A stretch of DNA of 64,000 nt, taken from the NCBI GenBank assembly GCA_035048495.1, contig CM068544.1, forward strand, positions 45,657,893 to 45,721,892. The letters are read 5' to 3'. A program made the position numbers and the translations under genes. Position 1 is the first letter of the stretch. The number at the start of each line of letters is the position of its first letter. This DNA comes from Euptelea pleiosperma. Taxonomy: Eukaryota; Streptophyta; Magnoliopsida; Ranunculales; Eupteleaceae. Below the pieces are notes generated by a model. The model worked only from the letters and a program-made list of their open reading frames with translations. It did not search any database and was not told the origin of the DNA. Shown in pieces: positions 21,506 to 33,237 of this stretch.

Positions 21506-24500
21506 ATGGCTGCAGAACAGTTGCAGAGTGTGAACCTGAAGGTCTTGGTGGACGGGGAGAAGAACCAAGTTATTTTTGCCGAGTCTGACAAGGATTTCGT
21601 TGACATTCTCTTTAGCTTCTTGACAATGCCCATGGGAACCATCATCAGATCCCTCAGCAATGAACTATCAACCGTGGGTATTGGGTGCATGAATAAATTG
21701 TACGAGAGCGTCAAGAATCTGTCGGTGGAAAATCTAAGGACGGAGGCGTGCAAGGAAATGTTGCTTCATCCTCGAAGTGCAGCCGAAACTCATTGCAGGA
21801 ACCTAAAGCTGAAGATCAATAATGTTGATACGGTGCCCACTAAGTACTACGTTTGCTCCTCTAATAGTTGCCTGATCAGGGAGTTAAGCTTGTTGAGAAC
21901 CTATGAGAAAGGGCAATGCCGTTGTGGACAAGTGATGGATCGAAATATAGAGCTGATTAAGGGAGCTAACAAGGATCAAGGCAGTGTCTTTGTTAAGGAA
22001 ACGGCAAGTTTCATGATAAGTGATGATTTGCAGGTAATGCCCATGTCTACCATGGCAAGCTTGTCTTTGCTCAGCAGGCTCGGGATCCATGGAGGGAGCG
22101 TTGTCAAGGAGAGGTCCGTTAATATTGGGGTAGATGAGGTAAATGCTCGTGACCTTAATTAGCAAAAATATTGTGATTTCAGTCGAGTGTCAATATTCTG
22201 TGCTGATATTTTACGACTTACGGACTTTCTTTCTCTTTTAGGGCCTGTTTTAACGCACCGGGGCGGTCAAATATTCGCCCAGCTGTGTTTGGCAGCCACC
22301 CGCCCTTGGCGAATATTTAGCCGGGCCCACATATTTGCCCTCCGCGGCGGGAAAACATTTGATCACCCCCCTTCATGCCGATTATGCCTTGGTGAGAAAA
22401 TTTTATTTTCTCCCCAGAAAATCACTATTTTCAATAAAAATTAATTTTTTAATATATAAAAAAGATAAAAATAATTTTTTTTTATTCTTTGACATAATAT
22501 GTGGTTCCCTCACTGACCCAACCTATTTTTGACTTACTTCGATATGTGGGACCCACTCAAATTGAAAGAAAATGAAGTAAGCTGAAGTGAGCTAGCTCAC
22601 ACACGTACCAAACATTGTTAAATATTGCTATGAGCAAATATTTAGCCATGGCTAAATATTCGCCCTCGGAACTCTTTTTCTCACGTACCAAACAGGCCCT
22701 TAGTTTTATCCCTAGGGGGTCTAATTTTGTTGCGCATTATTTTAGAATTTTATTAGATGCAGAGGACTTTTGATGCAGAAGGCTCCCGTGGCCCTACGTA
22801 ACTCATTTTTGGGCCCACTAATCACATGGATGTTTAGCGGCTTTAGCCCACCCATTGGTGGATGTACAACCAAAAATCAGTCTGATTCGTTTTCTCTGGC
22901 CTTAGATTTTAGCACTTTTTAAAGATTGATTCTAGCCATTGGATTCAAGCATGTTTTTTTTTAAATATTTTTTGGGTACTTAATCGAACGGCTAGAATTA
23001 TCAATCAAGCTGATTTTTCGTATGTATATCCATGAAGGGGTGGGCTAAACATCCAGGCTGTTAGTGAGACCAAAAAATTGAGCTATGTAGGGCCATGAGA
23101 GCCCTCTGCATCGACTGCATCCAAAGTCCTCTGGATCTAAAAATTTTCCGGTCGGGGGGCCCTCCAAGCTGGCTGCTATTCAGGCCCTTGCGTCGGATGG
23201 GGCCCCTACCCCTCTTGATGTTGCTTGTGAATTTTGTTCAGTTCTTTGTATATATTTGCTTGATTACAAAATAATTATAATCTGGGCTAGTTGAACCGTC
23301 TTAAAGGTCCAGCCCACTTTATGATGAATTTTTATGGGCCTAGGAGGGTTAATGAACGAGTGGACCAATCCTTGATGGGATTACTGGGCAACAAACCACA
23401 TCACTCATGGAAACAACTCCCTGTGCCTCGCACATATGTTTTCTCTCCTAATAATAGATGCACTTTTACGTAAATACTTTACAACTCCGCCTCTGTTGGT
23501 GATGGATGCAGGCTTGAGTTCCACCCAATTCATTGTAGCCCAGGCTTGTGGTGGGCCTGTGCTTCCCAAGTGTATGAATGCTGGTAGGCTTGGGCTTTGG
23601 TCTCTGGTTGCGGGCAGGCCTGTTTATAAACATATTTCCAGTCTTTACTACATGGAAGATCTTCTGTGTGATCGATCTTGTAGGCTTTCACTACCTGCCT
23701 GTCTACCATGCGTCCAATTGTGTATGTAAGTGGCCATCACTGTCTCCTAGACTCAGAATGTATGGATAGTTCGACAGTACATCTAACGCCCAGGCAAGTG
23801 AGTTTCAATTGGCCCGGGATGGGAAGAACCGAGGCCAGATATATGCATGGGTCCACCCTGTCATTGGCAAGATCATCCAGTCAAAGTCATGACCATTACC
23901 CACCTTGGAAGCTCTAGGGTTTCGACCCAATTCTGCACACCTAGCCTAACTCTGCATGAGCCCATTCTGAAATACACATAACAAGGCCCAATTACGGTCC
24001 GGCCTAATTACACATCTAAGGTAATGTCTTTATAAAGTTGAGCCCAGGCCCAGCCCATTTATATATTGTCATATAAGAACATTTTTTCCCCTTTGTTCTT
24101 TTTAGTTTTACTGGTGATTTTTAGGTTATGTTTTCTATACATCAAATTTAACTGGTTTTATAGATTTAATTGGATCAAATGTTTTGTCGCCCTGCTCAGG
24201 TCCAATCAGGTTTGGATCTGGTCTGGATCAAGTGGCCCTACTATTGGATTGGTCCTGGATCGAACCTGAACTTCACCCATTCCTTCCTTAGTTATCTTTA
24301 TGAACTTTGGATCTCTTGCTCAGGTGTTGCGTTTGCTCCTGTTGTCGTTACTCTCAAAAACGCCTTTGACGGATTTGATTTCGTTGAAACGACTCACAGT
24401 CAACCCAATCCAGTTTGACCCGATAAACATGATTCAACCCAAAGAGGAAACGGATGCAACGTCCCAAGTTAAGAAAATTCGAGTGAAGCTTATGCTAAGC

Positions 24501-25448
24501 AAATCTACCAACAGGGTGCTATACGCAGAAGCCAAGGAAGACTTTGTGGACCTCCTTTTCAGCTTCCTCACATTTCCTCTGGGGACTGTAGTAGAGCTCT
24601 TGGGTCATAACTCTCCCTTGCCCTCCGTAAATAACTTGTACAAGAGCGTCAAAGATCTGAGCGTTGATGATCATATGAAGTCTGAGGAATGCAAGAACAT
24701 GCTAATACACCCAAAGCTTGCTCCTCATTTCCGCTCCGAGAACCAGCCGTTGTGGATACAGGAAGCGCTTCACCTGGATCACTATTTGTGTTGCTCTCAT
24801 TCCTTTATGATAAATATTGCAAGAGTACCTGAAGACATTGAGCATGGATGCTGCAGGCACGGCTATTATAATTCTAAAATATCCCTCAAAATTGTGAATC
24901 CCAAGTTGATCACGGGAGATACCGTAAGTGGAGGTGGATTTATGAATGGACCAGCTATGTTCATGGTAAGCGATGATTTGACTGTTACACGGCTATCATC
25001 CATATCTGCCATCTCTCTTCTTGGCAAATTGAAGGTGCCCATCATAGACATCGAGGAGCGGGTGGTGAATGTGGGCAAGAAAGAGGTATGAATTGTCACT
25101 GTAGTATATTAAATTTCATATTATTCAACGCAAAAGCTCTGTATTTCCCTTGATTAGCTGTGGTAGATTAAATTATCAATATTGTAATGTTGCACTAGTC
25201 ATAGTCTGAAATTACAATCATAGTTGATCCAAATCATCTCAACAATCTCTGCAATTGATCCTATGGTTGGGATCAATCCCAATTGAGAACATCGGTAAGC
25301 ACATTTGAATCATTCTGTGTTTGATCGGTCTCTCGTTAACGTTTTGACCGTTATGGTGCAGGCTCTGAGTCTACTGAGGGCATCTCTCATCTCCAAGACT
25401 GCTCTGACCGATGTCTTCAACCTAAAGAAGCCAAAGCAAGAAAAATGA
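21506..25448 (+). CDS. DUF674 family protein, type 2 (three exons, 493 aa)
   Basis: Exons 21506-22138, 24324-25085, 25362-25448; total 1,482 bp, open, GT/AG borders. The ATG at 21506 (MAAEQLQS) aligns with the other copies; the longer frame upstream begins only with TTG. Repeat 1 has SVNLKVLVDG, FAESDKDFVDILFSFLTMP, C-x4-C then C-x-C-G, and DDLQVMPMS. Exon 2 completes repeat 1 (LRLLLLSLLSKTPLTD) and holds repeat 2 up to VNVGKKE. Exon 3 gives LLRASLISKTALTDVFNLKK. Function is unknown. Intron 1 (2.2 kb) contains two MITEs and otherwise matches intron 1 of the 54.1-kb copy. Retention of intron 1 would end the protein after EVNARDLN; retention of intron 2 ends it at once, because the donor GTATGA contains an in-frame TGA. 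It appears intact. Confidence 0.88.
22241..22699. mobile_element. Tourist/Harbinger-type MITE in intron 1
   Basis: Ends GGGCCTGTTT / AAACAGGCCC with TTA target duplications at 22,238-22,240 and 22,700-22,702. The subterminal 'gcgaatatttagcc' text is repeated in inverse near the right end. Confidence 0.85.
22745..23155. mobile_element. 'gatgcagaggact' MITE in intron 1
   Basis: Left 'attagatgcagaggactttt', right 'aagtcctctggatctaaaaa'. Same body as 9,520-9,925. Target duplications were not resolved. Confidence 0.7.
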
Positions 25449-26440
25449 AAGTTTGGGGTATAATTCAGTTCAGGCTCCGGGGTAGCAAATATTCTATGGC
25501 TTGCACATGTAATTAAAATTAGTTTATTTATTTTAGTAGTTTGTTTTATGGACTCTCAGTAGACGTTTTATATATACGGTTTTGGGTTTTGAGTTTTGAC
25601 CTGCTCCTAATTTATCTGATTTTGTCTACCCATGCAAAGAAATTAGTTTCCCTCTCCCGGCATCATGAACCCCTCCAACGTAGAAACCTATCCTGTGGGG
25701 GGTTTGAACCCATGACCTCCCACAATTTGTGCTAGGGACCGGGGGTGTTACTGTTTTTTCCTTTATAACGAGAAAAAACACTAAGGCAAAAACAGAAATA
25801 ACGTGAAAAAATGGAAAAACGGTCGTTATTTTTTGGGCGTTTTAACGGTCCATAACATAACGGGGTAGGTCCGAATTTGTTATAACGGCCGTTATTTTTG
25901 TTATTACGGCCGCTATTTTCGTTATAACGGCCGTTTTTTAAACCTTGAGTTTATCTTAAAAAAATTGTCCCTTTTGTAATATCAATACTTGCGTCTTTTT
26001 ATTTTTACCACTAGAAGTACTATTTTTTTCAAAACAGGTGGGGCCTAAGGTTGTTTAACAACCATTTACACCAAGAGATGGACCTGTTGGGATAAGGCGA
26101 AACAACAATGTATACCAATGGGCTGTCGGGACAACACAAAACGTGCACTGGAATACACCTTCCGCTAACATGCCCCTTCAGTTGGAATACATACTCTGCT
26201 GGAGACTTGAACCCGTGACCTCCCAAGCTTTAAGGCTGTGATACCATGATAATAAGTTATTTATCCAAAAAAATTGACCTAAGTTATTTATCTAAAAAAA
26301 TTGACCTATTGGGGATAGACGAAACAACTATGTATATCAACGAATCATCGGGCTGGTCAACTCAACACGTGCGCGGGTACACACCAGCTGCTAACACGCC
26401 TCTTTAGTAGGAATACACTCCCTTGGAGACTTGTGTTACA
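25449..26440. repeat. 3' flank with SINE-like and MITE repeats
   Basis: 25,449-25,610 is 3' flank paralogous to that of the 27.5-kb gene (shared 'cacatgtaattaaaattagt'-like text and 'gtagacgtttta'). 25,618-25,740 is the SINE-like text of 17,105-17,225. 25,745-25,955 is an 'aacggccgtt' MITE. 26,030-26,435 is an imperfect tandem pair ('gacctgttgggataaggcga' against 'gacctattggggatagacga'), the first with a tRNA-B-box-like 'gacttgaacccgtgacctcc'. Confidence 0.5.
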
Positions 26441-26700
26441 CTGATTTATGGTAGAGACGACCTTGTTCGTAGCCTGGTTTACAAGTTAAAGAATTATGGG
26501 GTCCGTCTATTTGTACTATTTACTTGAAAACTACATTTGATGGACATGGAAATTTCAGAATGGCCTGATTTTTTTCGTAGGAGTGATCTATATGGTGAGG
26601 AGATCATCCTCGCCAAAAATCAGCTATCGATTAAGCTTCCATGTGGGTATGCCAAAATTGTTGTCAAATTTTTTGTCCCCTGATCCTGACCTTATATTTA
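26441..26700. mobile_element. 'gatctatatggtgaggagat' MITE fragment
   Basis: The right half of the family found complete at 10,475-10,861: 'ggagatcatcctcgccaaaa' and then 'cttccatgtgggtatgccaa'. Confidence 0.6.
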
Positions 26701-26954
26701 TATATCGGTTCAGTTCTAACATCAAACCCTCCAAAACTGGAACCGTTATTATCGGCGCCTAGTTCCAGTTCCTTTTAGTCGATTCCTTCAAGTATGGAAC
26801 TGATTCTGGTATTTCTGGTTCCGTTCTGATTCAGTTTCGATTAAGGATTGCTTTATTAAAACTAGTAGACGGCACACGTCATGATCTGTATCGGCTAAAG
26901 TTAAAGTTAAACATCAATGCGGTTAGGATAAGGGATTACTTTATTAAAAAGTGG

Positions 26955-27300
26955 ATTTACTATTTTGCTTTAGGATTGTGCTGTAACAAGGTATACCTGA
27001 GATCTTTTCAAATGCGGAAGCGCATTTTTGTTACTCACCGCTGCCATTTGGGCCTATTAACCGCATGGATGTTTAGCCCACCCCTTAGTAGACATTTATA
27101 CCAAAAATCAGTTTGTTTGATGATTTTTAGCCGTTGGTTTTAGTACTAAAAAATGGTTGAATTCAACGGCTATAAGAACGCCTTAAAAGGTACTAACATC
27201 TAATGGTTAGAAATTACCAATCAGGGTGATTTTTGGTTTGTATAACCACCAAGGGGTGGTATAAACATCCATGCGGTCAGTAGGGCCAGATGACAGCTTT
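26955..27300. mobile_element. Foldback MITE with 'gtaacaaggtatacctgaga' left end
   Basis: Left end and body match 7,005-7,390. The right terminal arm is lost, running instead into the duplicated DUF674 upstream sequence at ~27,300. Confidence 0.7.
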
Positions 27301-27379
27301 GCCGTAGCAATAATGCCAACAGCAAAAGCTGTCTTCTTGTCTAAAGTAAACACTTCTTTTGAGAACATACTACGAGTCT

Positions 27380-27495
27380 ACGACCTCTCCTTTGCAATAG
27401 CAATGCGACAACGAAAGTTTTCTTCTTGCCTAAGTAAACAGATTGACGACCTGACCATTCGACAGCCATTATATCCGGAATTGAAGTTCTTCTCT
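27380..27495 (+). promoter_or_regulatory. Upstream block and core promoter of the 27.5-kb DUF674 gene
   Basis: 'caatgcgacaacgaaagttt' plus tcttcttgcctaagtaaaca is followed by 'ctgaccattcgacagccatt' and atatccgg. TATA-like ATTATAT at about 27,468-27,474, some 75 bp before the ATG. The spacing to the start codon is much shorter than in the 21.5-kb gene. Confidence 0.5.
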
Positions 27496-27543
27496 GCTGA
27501 GGGTGGTGGAGGAATTAAATAAGTGCCGAACAGTTGGAAAACC

Positions 27544-30194
27544 ATGGCTGCAGAACAGTTGCAGAGTGTAAGCTTGAAGGTCTTGGTGGAGGTGGACAAG
27601 GAGAAGAACAGAGTTACTTTTGCCGAGTCTGACAAGGATTTCGTAGACATTCTCTTTAGCTTCTTGACAATGCCCATGGGAACCATCATCAGACCCCTCA
27701 GCAATGAACTATCAACGGTGGGTATTGGATGCATGAATAAATTGTACGAGAGCGTCAAGAATCTGTCGGTGCAACATCTAAGGACGGAGGCGTGCAAGGA
27801 AATGTTGCTTCATCCTCGAAGTGCAGCCGAAACTCATTGCAGGAACCTAAAGCTGAAGATCAATGTTGATACGGAGCCCACTAAGTACTACGTTTGCACG
27901 TCCGAGAGTTGTCGCACTAGGTTATGCTTGCTGAGTACCAATGAGAAAGGGCGATGCCGTTGTGGACAAGTGATGAGTCAAAATATAGAACAGTTTGATA
28001 ATTCTGTGAATCCATTCAATCCAGGACCTCTAAGTGGTGTTCCTATTCAGGGAGCTAATGAGGATCAAGGCGGTGTCTTTGTTAAGGAAACCGCGAGTTT
28101 CATGATAAGTAATGATTTGCAGGTAATGCCCTTGTCTACCATCACAAGCTTGTCTTTGCTTAGAAAGCTCGGGATCAGTGGAGGGAGCGGTGTCGAGGAG
28201 AGGACAGTTAATATTGGGGTAGACGAGGTAAATGCTCTCGACCTTAATTAGCAAAATACAGTGATTTCAGCCAACTGTGTCAATAATCTGGGCTAGTTTA
28301 CGGGCTTAAAGGCCCAGCCCACTTTGGTTTTAACTTGGCTATTGATCTTGGGCCCGTGGGGCAGTCCCGGTCAAATTTTGTATCCCCATTATTTTCGTGG
28401 GCTGGTCTCAAACCCACTATCTTGTTTATTTGAATATTACGGAAAAAAGAAAAAAAACAAGGTTTATGTTGGATTTTTATGGAGAAATATTTTTATCCTG
28501 GCACATTTTGATCCATGGCGTTTCGGTAATTATAGTTAAGTGCCACCTGTCCTGGGTTAAGGGCCCTTAACAGTGGAGAAAAAGCAACTACAGTTAATTA
28601 AGGGCCACATTAACTCCAGGACAGGTTTACACGGGCGCACATACACATGCAAAAAAAACTACAACAACTAATTCTAGGAGGGGCTCAACTCATGGATCAA
28701 AATGTGCCAGGATAAAAAAAAATTCTAATTGTTATGGGCCTGGAAGGGTTAACAGAGTGGACCAAACATTGATGGGATTACTGGGAGCAAATCATGCATA
28801 TCTGGGGATGTTAATGGGCCGGGCCTAGCAAGCCCGATACTGCCGGGCCCGTTATTCAACTAACATTTCAGGCCCAATACGGGCCCATTAATAGATATAA
28901 CGTCTCCATCCGGGCCCATTATGCATCCAACATTTCAGTCCCGATCAGGTTTGAAATTTTGAATCAAGTAGCTCTACTATTTGATTGCTCCTGGAACGAC
29001 CCTGATCCAATCTGAGCCCCACGCAAGAGCTCTTTCTTTCGTTAGTTATCTTTGACAAACTTTTGATCTTTTATTCAGGTGTTGCGTTTGCTCCTGTTTG
29101 CTTTAATCTCCGAAACGCCTTTGACGGATGTAATTTCGCTGAAACAACTGAGAGTCAACCCAATCCAGTTTGACTCGATAAACACGATTCAACCGACAGA
29201 GGAAACGGATGGAACGTCCGAAGAAAAGAAAATTAAAGTGAAGCTTATGCAGAGCAAATCAACGAACAAAGTGCTATACGCAGAAGCGAAGGAAGACTTT
29301 GTGGACCTTCTTGTCAGCTTCCTCACATTTCCTCTGGGATCCGTAGTAGAGCTCTTGGGTCATAATTCTCCCTTGCCCTCCGTAAATAACTTATACAAAA
29401 GCGTCAAAGATCTGAGCGTCGATGATCACATGAAGTCTGAGGAATGCAAGAACATGCTTATACACCCCAAGCTTGCTCCTCATTTCAGTTGCCAAAACCA
29501 GCTGTTGTGGATCGAGGAAGCGCTTCACCTGCATCACTATTGGTTTCAGTGTAACAACTGCGTCAGTCAATACAGCCCTAAATTTGGGATTGCAAGAGGG
29601 GCAGACATTGCACCTAGCTACTGTAAGCACCACTATCCTAAACTATCCCTCGACATTGTGAATCCCAAGTTGACCACGGGAGATACCAGAAGTGGAGGTG
29701 GATTCATGAATGGACCAGCTATGTTCATGGTAACCGATGATTTAGCTGTTACACGGCTTTCACCCATATCTGGCATCACTCTTCTTGGCAAATTGAAGGT
29801 GCCCATCATAGACATCGAGGAGCGGGTGGTGAATGTGGGCAAGAAAGAGGTATGAATTGTCACTGTAGTATATTAAATTTCATATTATTCCACATCACAA
29901 AAGCTCCGTGTTTGCCCTGATTTGATGTAGTAGATTTAAATTACATTGACAGTTGATCCAAATCATCTGAACAATATGTGCGATTGATTAGGATCATCCC
30001 AATTGATCACATGGGTATGCTTATCTGAATCATTATATTTTTACTCGGTCTCTTGTTTATGTTTTGGCGTTATGGTGCAGGCTCTGAGTTTATTGAGAGC
30101 TTCTCTGATCTCCAAGACTGCTTTGACCGATGTCTTCAACCCAAAGAAGCCACGGCAAGAAAGGGAAAATTTGCCATATGATGGAGATGGGTGA
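27544..30194 (+). CDS. DUF674 family protein, type 2 (three exons, 522 aa)
   Basis: Exons 27544-28227, 29079-29849, 30081-30194; 1,569 bp, open, GT/AG borders. Starts MAAEQLQSVSLKVLVEV. Repeat 1 is longer than in its siblings: 17 extra residues around NSVNPFNPGPLSG lie between the C-x-C-G motif and the FVKETASFM segment. Repeat 2 ends VNVGKKE. The C-terminus runs nine residues past the usual end (a GAA-AGG-GAA reading instead of GAA-AAA/AAG-TGA), giving PRQERENLPYDGDG. Function is unknown. Closest relatives in the window are the 21.5-, 38.2- and 54.1-kb copies. Intron 1 includes 'ggcttaaaggcccagcccac' text shared with the 54.1-kb copy. No disabling change was seen. Confidence 0.88.
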
Positions 30195-30526
30195 TCACAT
30201 GGGCCGGGCTCCGTGGACACGTCCATAGTGCCTAGTGCTGGCATCTTTGGATTCGTTGCCAATTCACCTCGGGCTGCGAAATAGCTTGCACACGTAATTA
30301 AAATTAGTTTTTTTTAATAATTGCTTTATGGACGCTCAGTGGACGTTTTATACATGTACTTTTGAGTTTTGACCAGCATCCACACCTCCAAAGTGGAAAG
30401 TTGGAAACTTATCTTGTGAGATTGAACGAGGAAATTTTTTTATTCTGTAGTTTTTTTTTTATCAAGTGATCCTGTGCCTATAGGAACACGCCACCTATAC
30501 TAAGGTTAAGGTGAAGTTTAAACTAA

Positions 30527-31952
30527 GGTTGCGTTTGTTTTTTTTCACGCGTGTTTTTGAACATGCGCACTTTGAATACGCGCACACGAATTCTCAATGT
30601 ACGCGAAATCTAATGTATAATGTTTGGATGAACTCAACAAATCACACGTGAAAGTTGATTATGTGCGTTTGTTTATGCAAATAATGGTTGATGTTGCATC
30701 TGATTCGGTGTATCCTATCGCATTGTATAAAATTATACATACACGTTTTCAGACTGCCATATTAATATTAATATGATATTATAATAATATTATTATAATA
30801 TTACTATAATGTATTATATAATTAATATAATATTATTATTATAATGTATTATATAATAATATAATATTATAATATATTATATATATATATTATTTTAGAT
30901 AATATATACGAAAAATTTTCGAAACGAACCCAAGTTTAAGGGTATTTTCCAAAAAGAACCGTATTTTTAGAAATTTGTCAAAACAAACCTAGGTCGCCGA
31001 ACCATTTGGCGTATGCTCAAAAAATATTTTAATGGCAGATTTGCCCTTGTCCTTTTGCCTGAAAAATGTCAAATCATTGTCAGACGCCATACTGTTTGGC
31101 GACGGTTATTAACAGTCGCCAAACCGTTCGGCGTCGGCTATTAAATGTCGCCAAACCGTTTGGCGACTTTTAATAGCATACGCCGAACGGTTTGGCGACT
31201 GTTAATAACCGTCGCCGAACGGTTTGGCGACTGTTAATAACCATCGCCAAACAGTATGGCGTCTGACGGCGATTTGACTTTTTTTTTTTCATAATTTTGG
31301 TGTACACACAAGGAAGATAAATCAATGGTTGATTTTTGGTGATCTGAAATTTCTAACATCATCAAACGTGAGTTTCACGTTAACACAGTAAAAAATAAAC
31401 GCCTAACAGTATGGCGTATCACTTTGTGAACCGCCAAACCGTTTGGCGGTTCACAAAGTAATACGCCATACCGTTTGGCGACGTATAACAACATACGCCT
31501 AACCATTTGGCGTATCGTTTGAAGAGGGCAATTCAGCCATTTTAAAGTTTCGTGAGAATACGCCAAACGGTCCGGCGTCTTAGGTTTGTTTTGACAAATT
31601 TCAAAAAATACGGTTCTTTTTGCAAAATACCCTTAAACTTGGGTTTGTTTTGAAAATTTTCCGTAATATATAATATATACAATATAGTAAAAATTATTAT
31701 TTAAATATAGTGTGATGTACTGCGCGATTCACCATAAGTATGTCTTATGGTACAGCGGCGCTTGTTGTAACACGTAATTTCGTGCGTGTTGCGATTCTCA
31801 AGGAGGTGTGTTTTGCAACATGCGCATTGGCGCACATTGAGTGCCCTGGTACACACTATGAGTCACACACATTGGTGGAAACAAACACATTTTTTGGCTG
31901 AGTTGCGTACAACAGCGCCAATGTGCGCACATCTGTAAAAACAAACGCAACC
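30527..31952. mobile_element. Harbinger-like non-autonomous element with a nested foldback
   Basis: Ends GGTTGCGTTTGTTT / AAACAAACGCAACC with TAA target duplications at 30,524-30,526 and 31,953-31,955. Subterminal 'gtgcgc' / 'gcgcac' text is present on both sides. Without the nested element at 30,909-31,663 it would be about 670 bp. The interior is AT-rich; no transposase ORF. Confidence 0.75.
30909..31663. mobile_element. Foldback element carrying an array of 'gccaaaccgtttggc' palindromes
   Basis: Long inverted ends (~80 bp: 'ttcgaaacgaacccaagttt' ... 'aaacttgggtttgttttgaa'), outermost CGAAAAATTTTC / GAAAATTTTCCG. A 9-bp target duplication, TAATATATA, flanks it at 30,900-30,908 and 31,664-31,672. 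Inside are about 12 degenerate ~16-bp palindromes of the form CGCCRAACNGTTTGGCG, spaced by short AT-rich text such as 'actgttaataacc'. Near the centre (31,310-31,345) is a short 'aatcaatggttgatttttgg' segment. No coding capacity. Confidence 0.85.
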
Positions 31953-31982
31953 TAAGTTACTTTTTACAAAAAATATTTCCTC

Positions 31983-32898
31983 ACCCATTAGGTTGAGGAG
32001 ATGCCCCAACCTCCAATCATCTATCGTCACGTGGAGGAGAGGTCAAGGGGAACGGAGTTTTTAGTTTTGGCTTTAAGATTTTTTTTTTTTGTTTTCCAGT
32101 TCTAACCTTTCCTTGTCTCCTCATTTATTACTTACTTTCCTTTAGTAAAAAGATGTAATTAGGTATATATATACCTCACGCTTTTTAGCGTCAGGTAGCA
32201 CCATTTTTGTACCTCACCGTTGTCCTCACGGACCGCATGGATGTTTAGCCCACCCCTTAGTGGATATATAAACCAAAAATCACCCTGATTGGTAATCTCT
32301 AGCCATAGATTTTAGTACTCTTTAATACGTTATTCTAGCCGTTTGATTCAGCCATTTTTTTTAGTATTAAAACCAACGGCTAAAAATCATCAAACAAGCT
32401 AATTTTTGGTATTAATGTTTATCAAAGGGTGGGCTAAACATCCATGCGGTCCGTGGACCCAGATGGCAGCGGTGAGTAACAAAAACGTGCTACCTTTGTT
32501 ACATCACGACCCATCCTTTATCTCTATGCAATCTTTCGACAGTTCATCCTTGTTTTCAACGGGCAGACTCTACAGTTCATCCTTTTTAATGGGCACTCTT
32601 CTTCTTATTCTTCATTTGCTCATGTTCTGTATGTGAGTGCGTTAAACTTGTCAAGTTCGTTCGAGCTTTTTGAATCCAATTTACTTGGTTAGTTTGTTTA
32701 AACTTTAGAGAGTAAAGAAAGGAAAGTAGGGTTTATTGGCTTTAATTGAGAGGAGAGACAATAAAAACATTGTAAATTAAAAAAAAAAAAAAAAAGTAAG
32801 TTTTATACATATAGTTTAGGTAACCCTTGCCCTCCCCTCCACATGTCAAAACATGATAGGTGGTTGAGGCATCTCCTCAACCAAATGGGTGAGGCAAG
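31983..32898. mobile_element. Inverted-repeat element with nested MITE
   Basis: The ends 'tcacccattaggttgaggag' and 'ctcctcaaccaaatgggtga' are inverted, and so are inner segments ('cacgtggaggagagg' / 'ccctcccctccacatg'). A 'gtgatgtaac'-family MITE lies inside at ~32,200-32,515, ending 'ctttgttacatcacgac'. Confidence 0.65.
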
Positions 32899-33237
32899 CC
32901 GAATTCTACTTTTTATTATTTTTTAAATAAAAATAAAGGTTCATGCTTCGAGGACCCCTTTTTTTTACCCCTCTCAGTGTTCGTGCGCTCGCCGGTTGAT
33001 TTTACGAATCAAACGGTGGTTGTCAGCGCCCCAAAAAGTAAAAAAAAAGTGATGCCAGCTCATCGCTGATAACCACCGTTGGATTCGTGAAATCACATGA
33101 GTGAAAACCCTAACAGAAGAGAAGCAGGAAGAAGATGAACTTCTAACATTTATGTCATGAAGTCGTTCATGGTTCTTGGTTTCGGGGGGAGGGAGGGGAT
33201 CTTCTTCGGTAAAAGTCCTTGCATGTGAGGATGGTTC

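Noticed and set aside
27378..27797. 139-codon minus-strand ORF over the first exon of the 27.5-kb gene
   Set aside because: Shadow of the DUF674 coding frame; similar shadows occur at 21,454-21,753, 53,921-54,217 and 37,995-38,393.
30780..31600. Possible CRISPR-like array from evenly spaced GGTTTGGCG repeats
   Set aside because: The genome is plant nuclear, the units are imperfect palindromes with short related spacers, and the whole lies inside a transposon with a target duplication.
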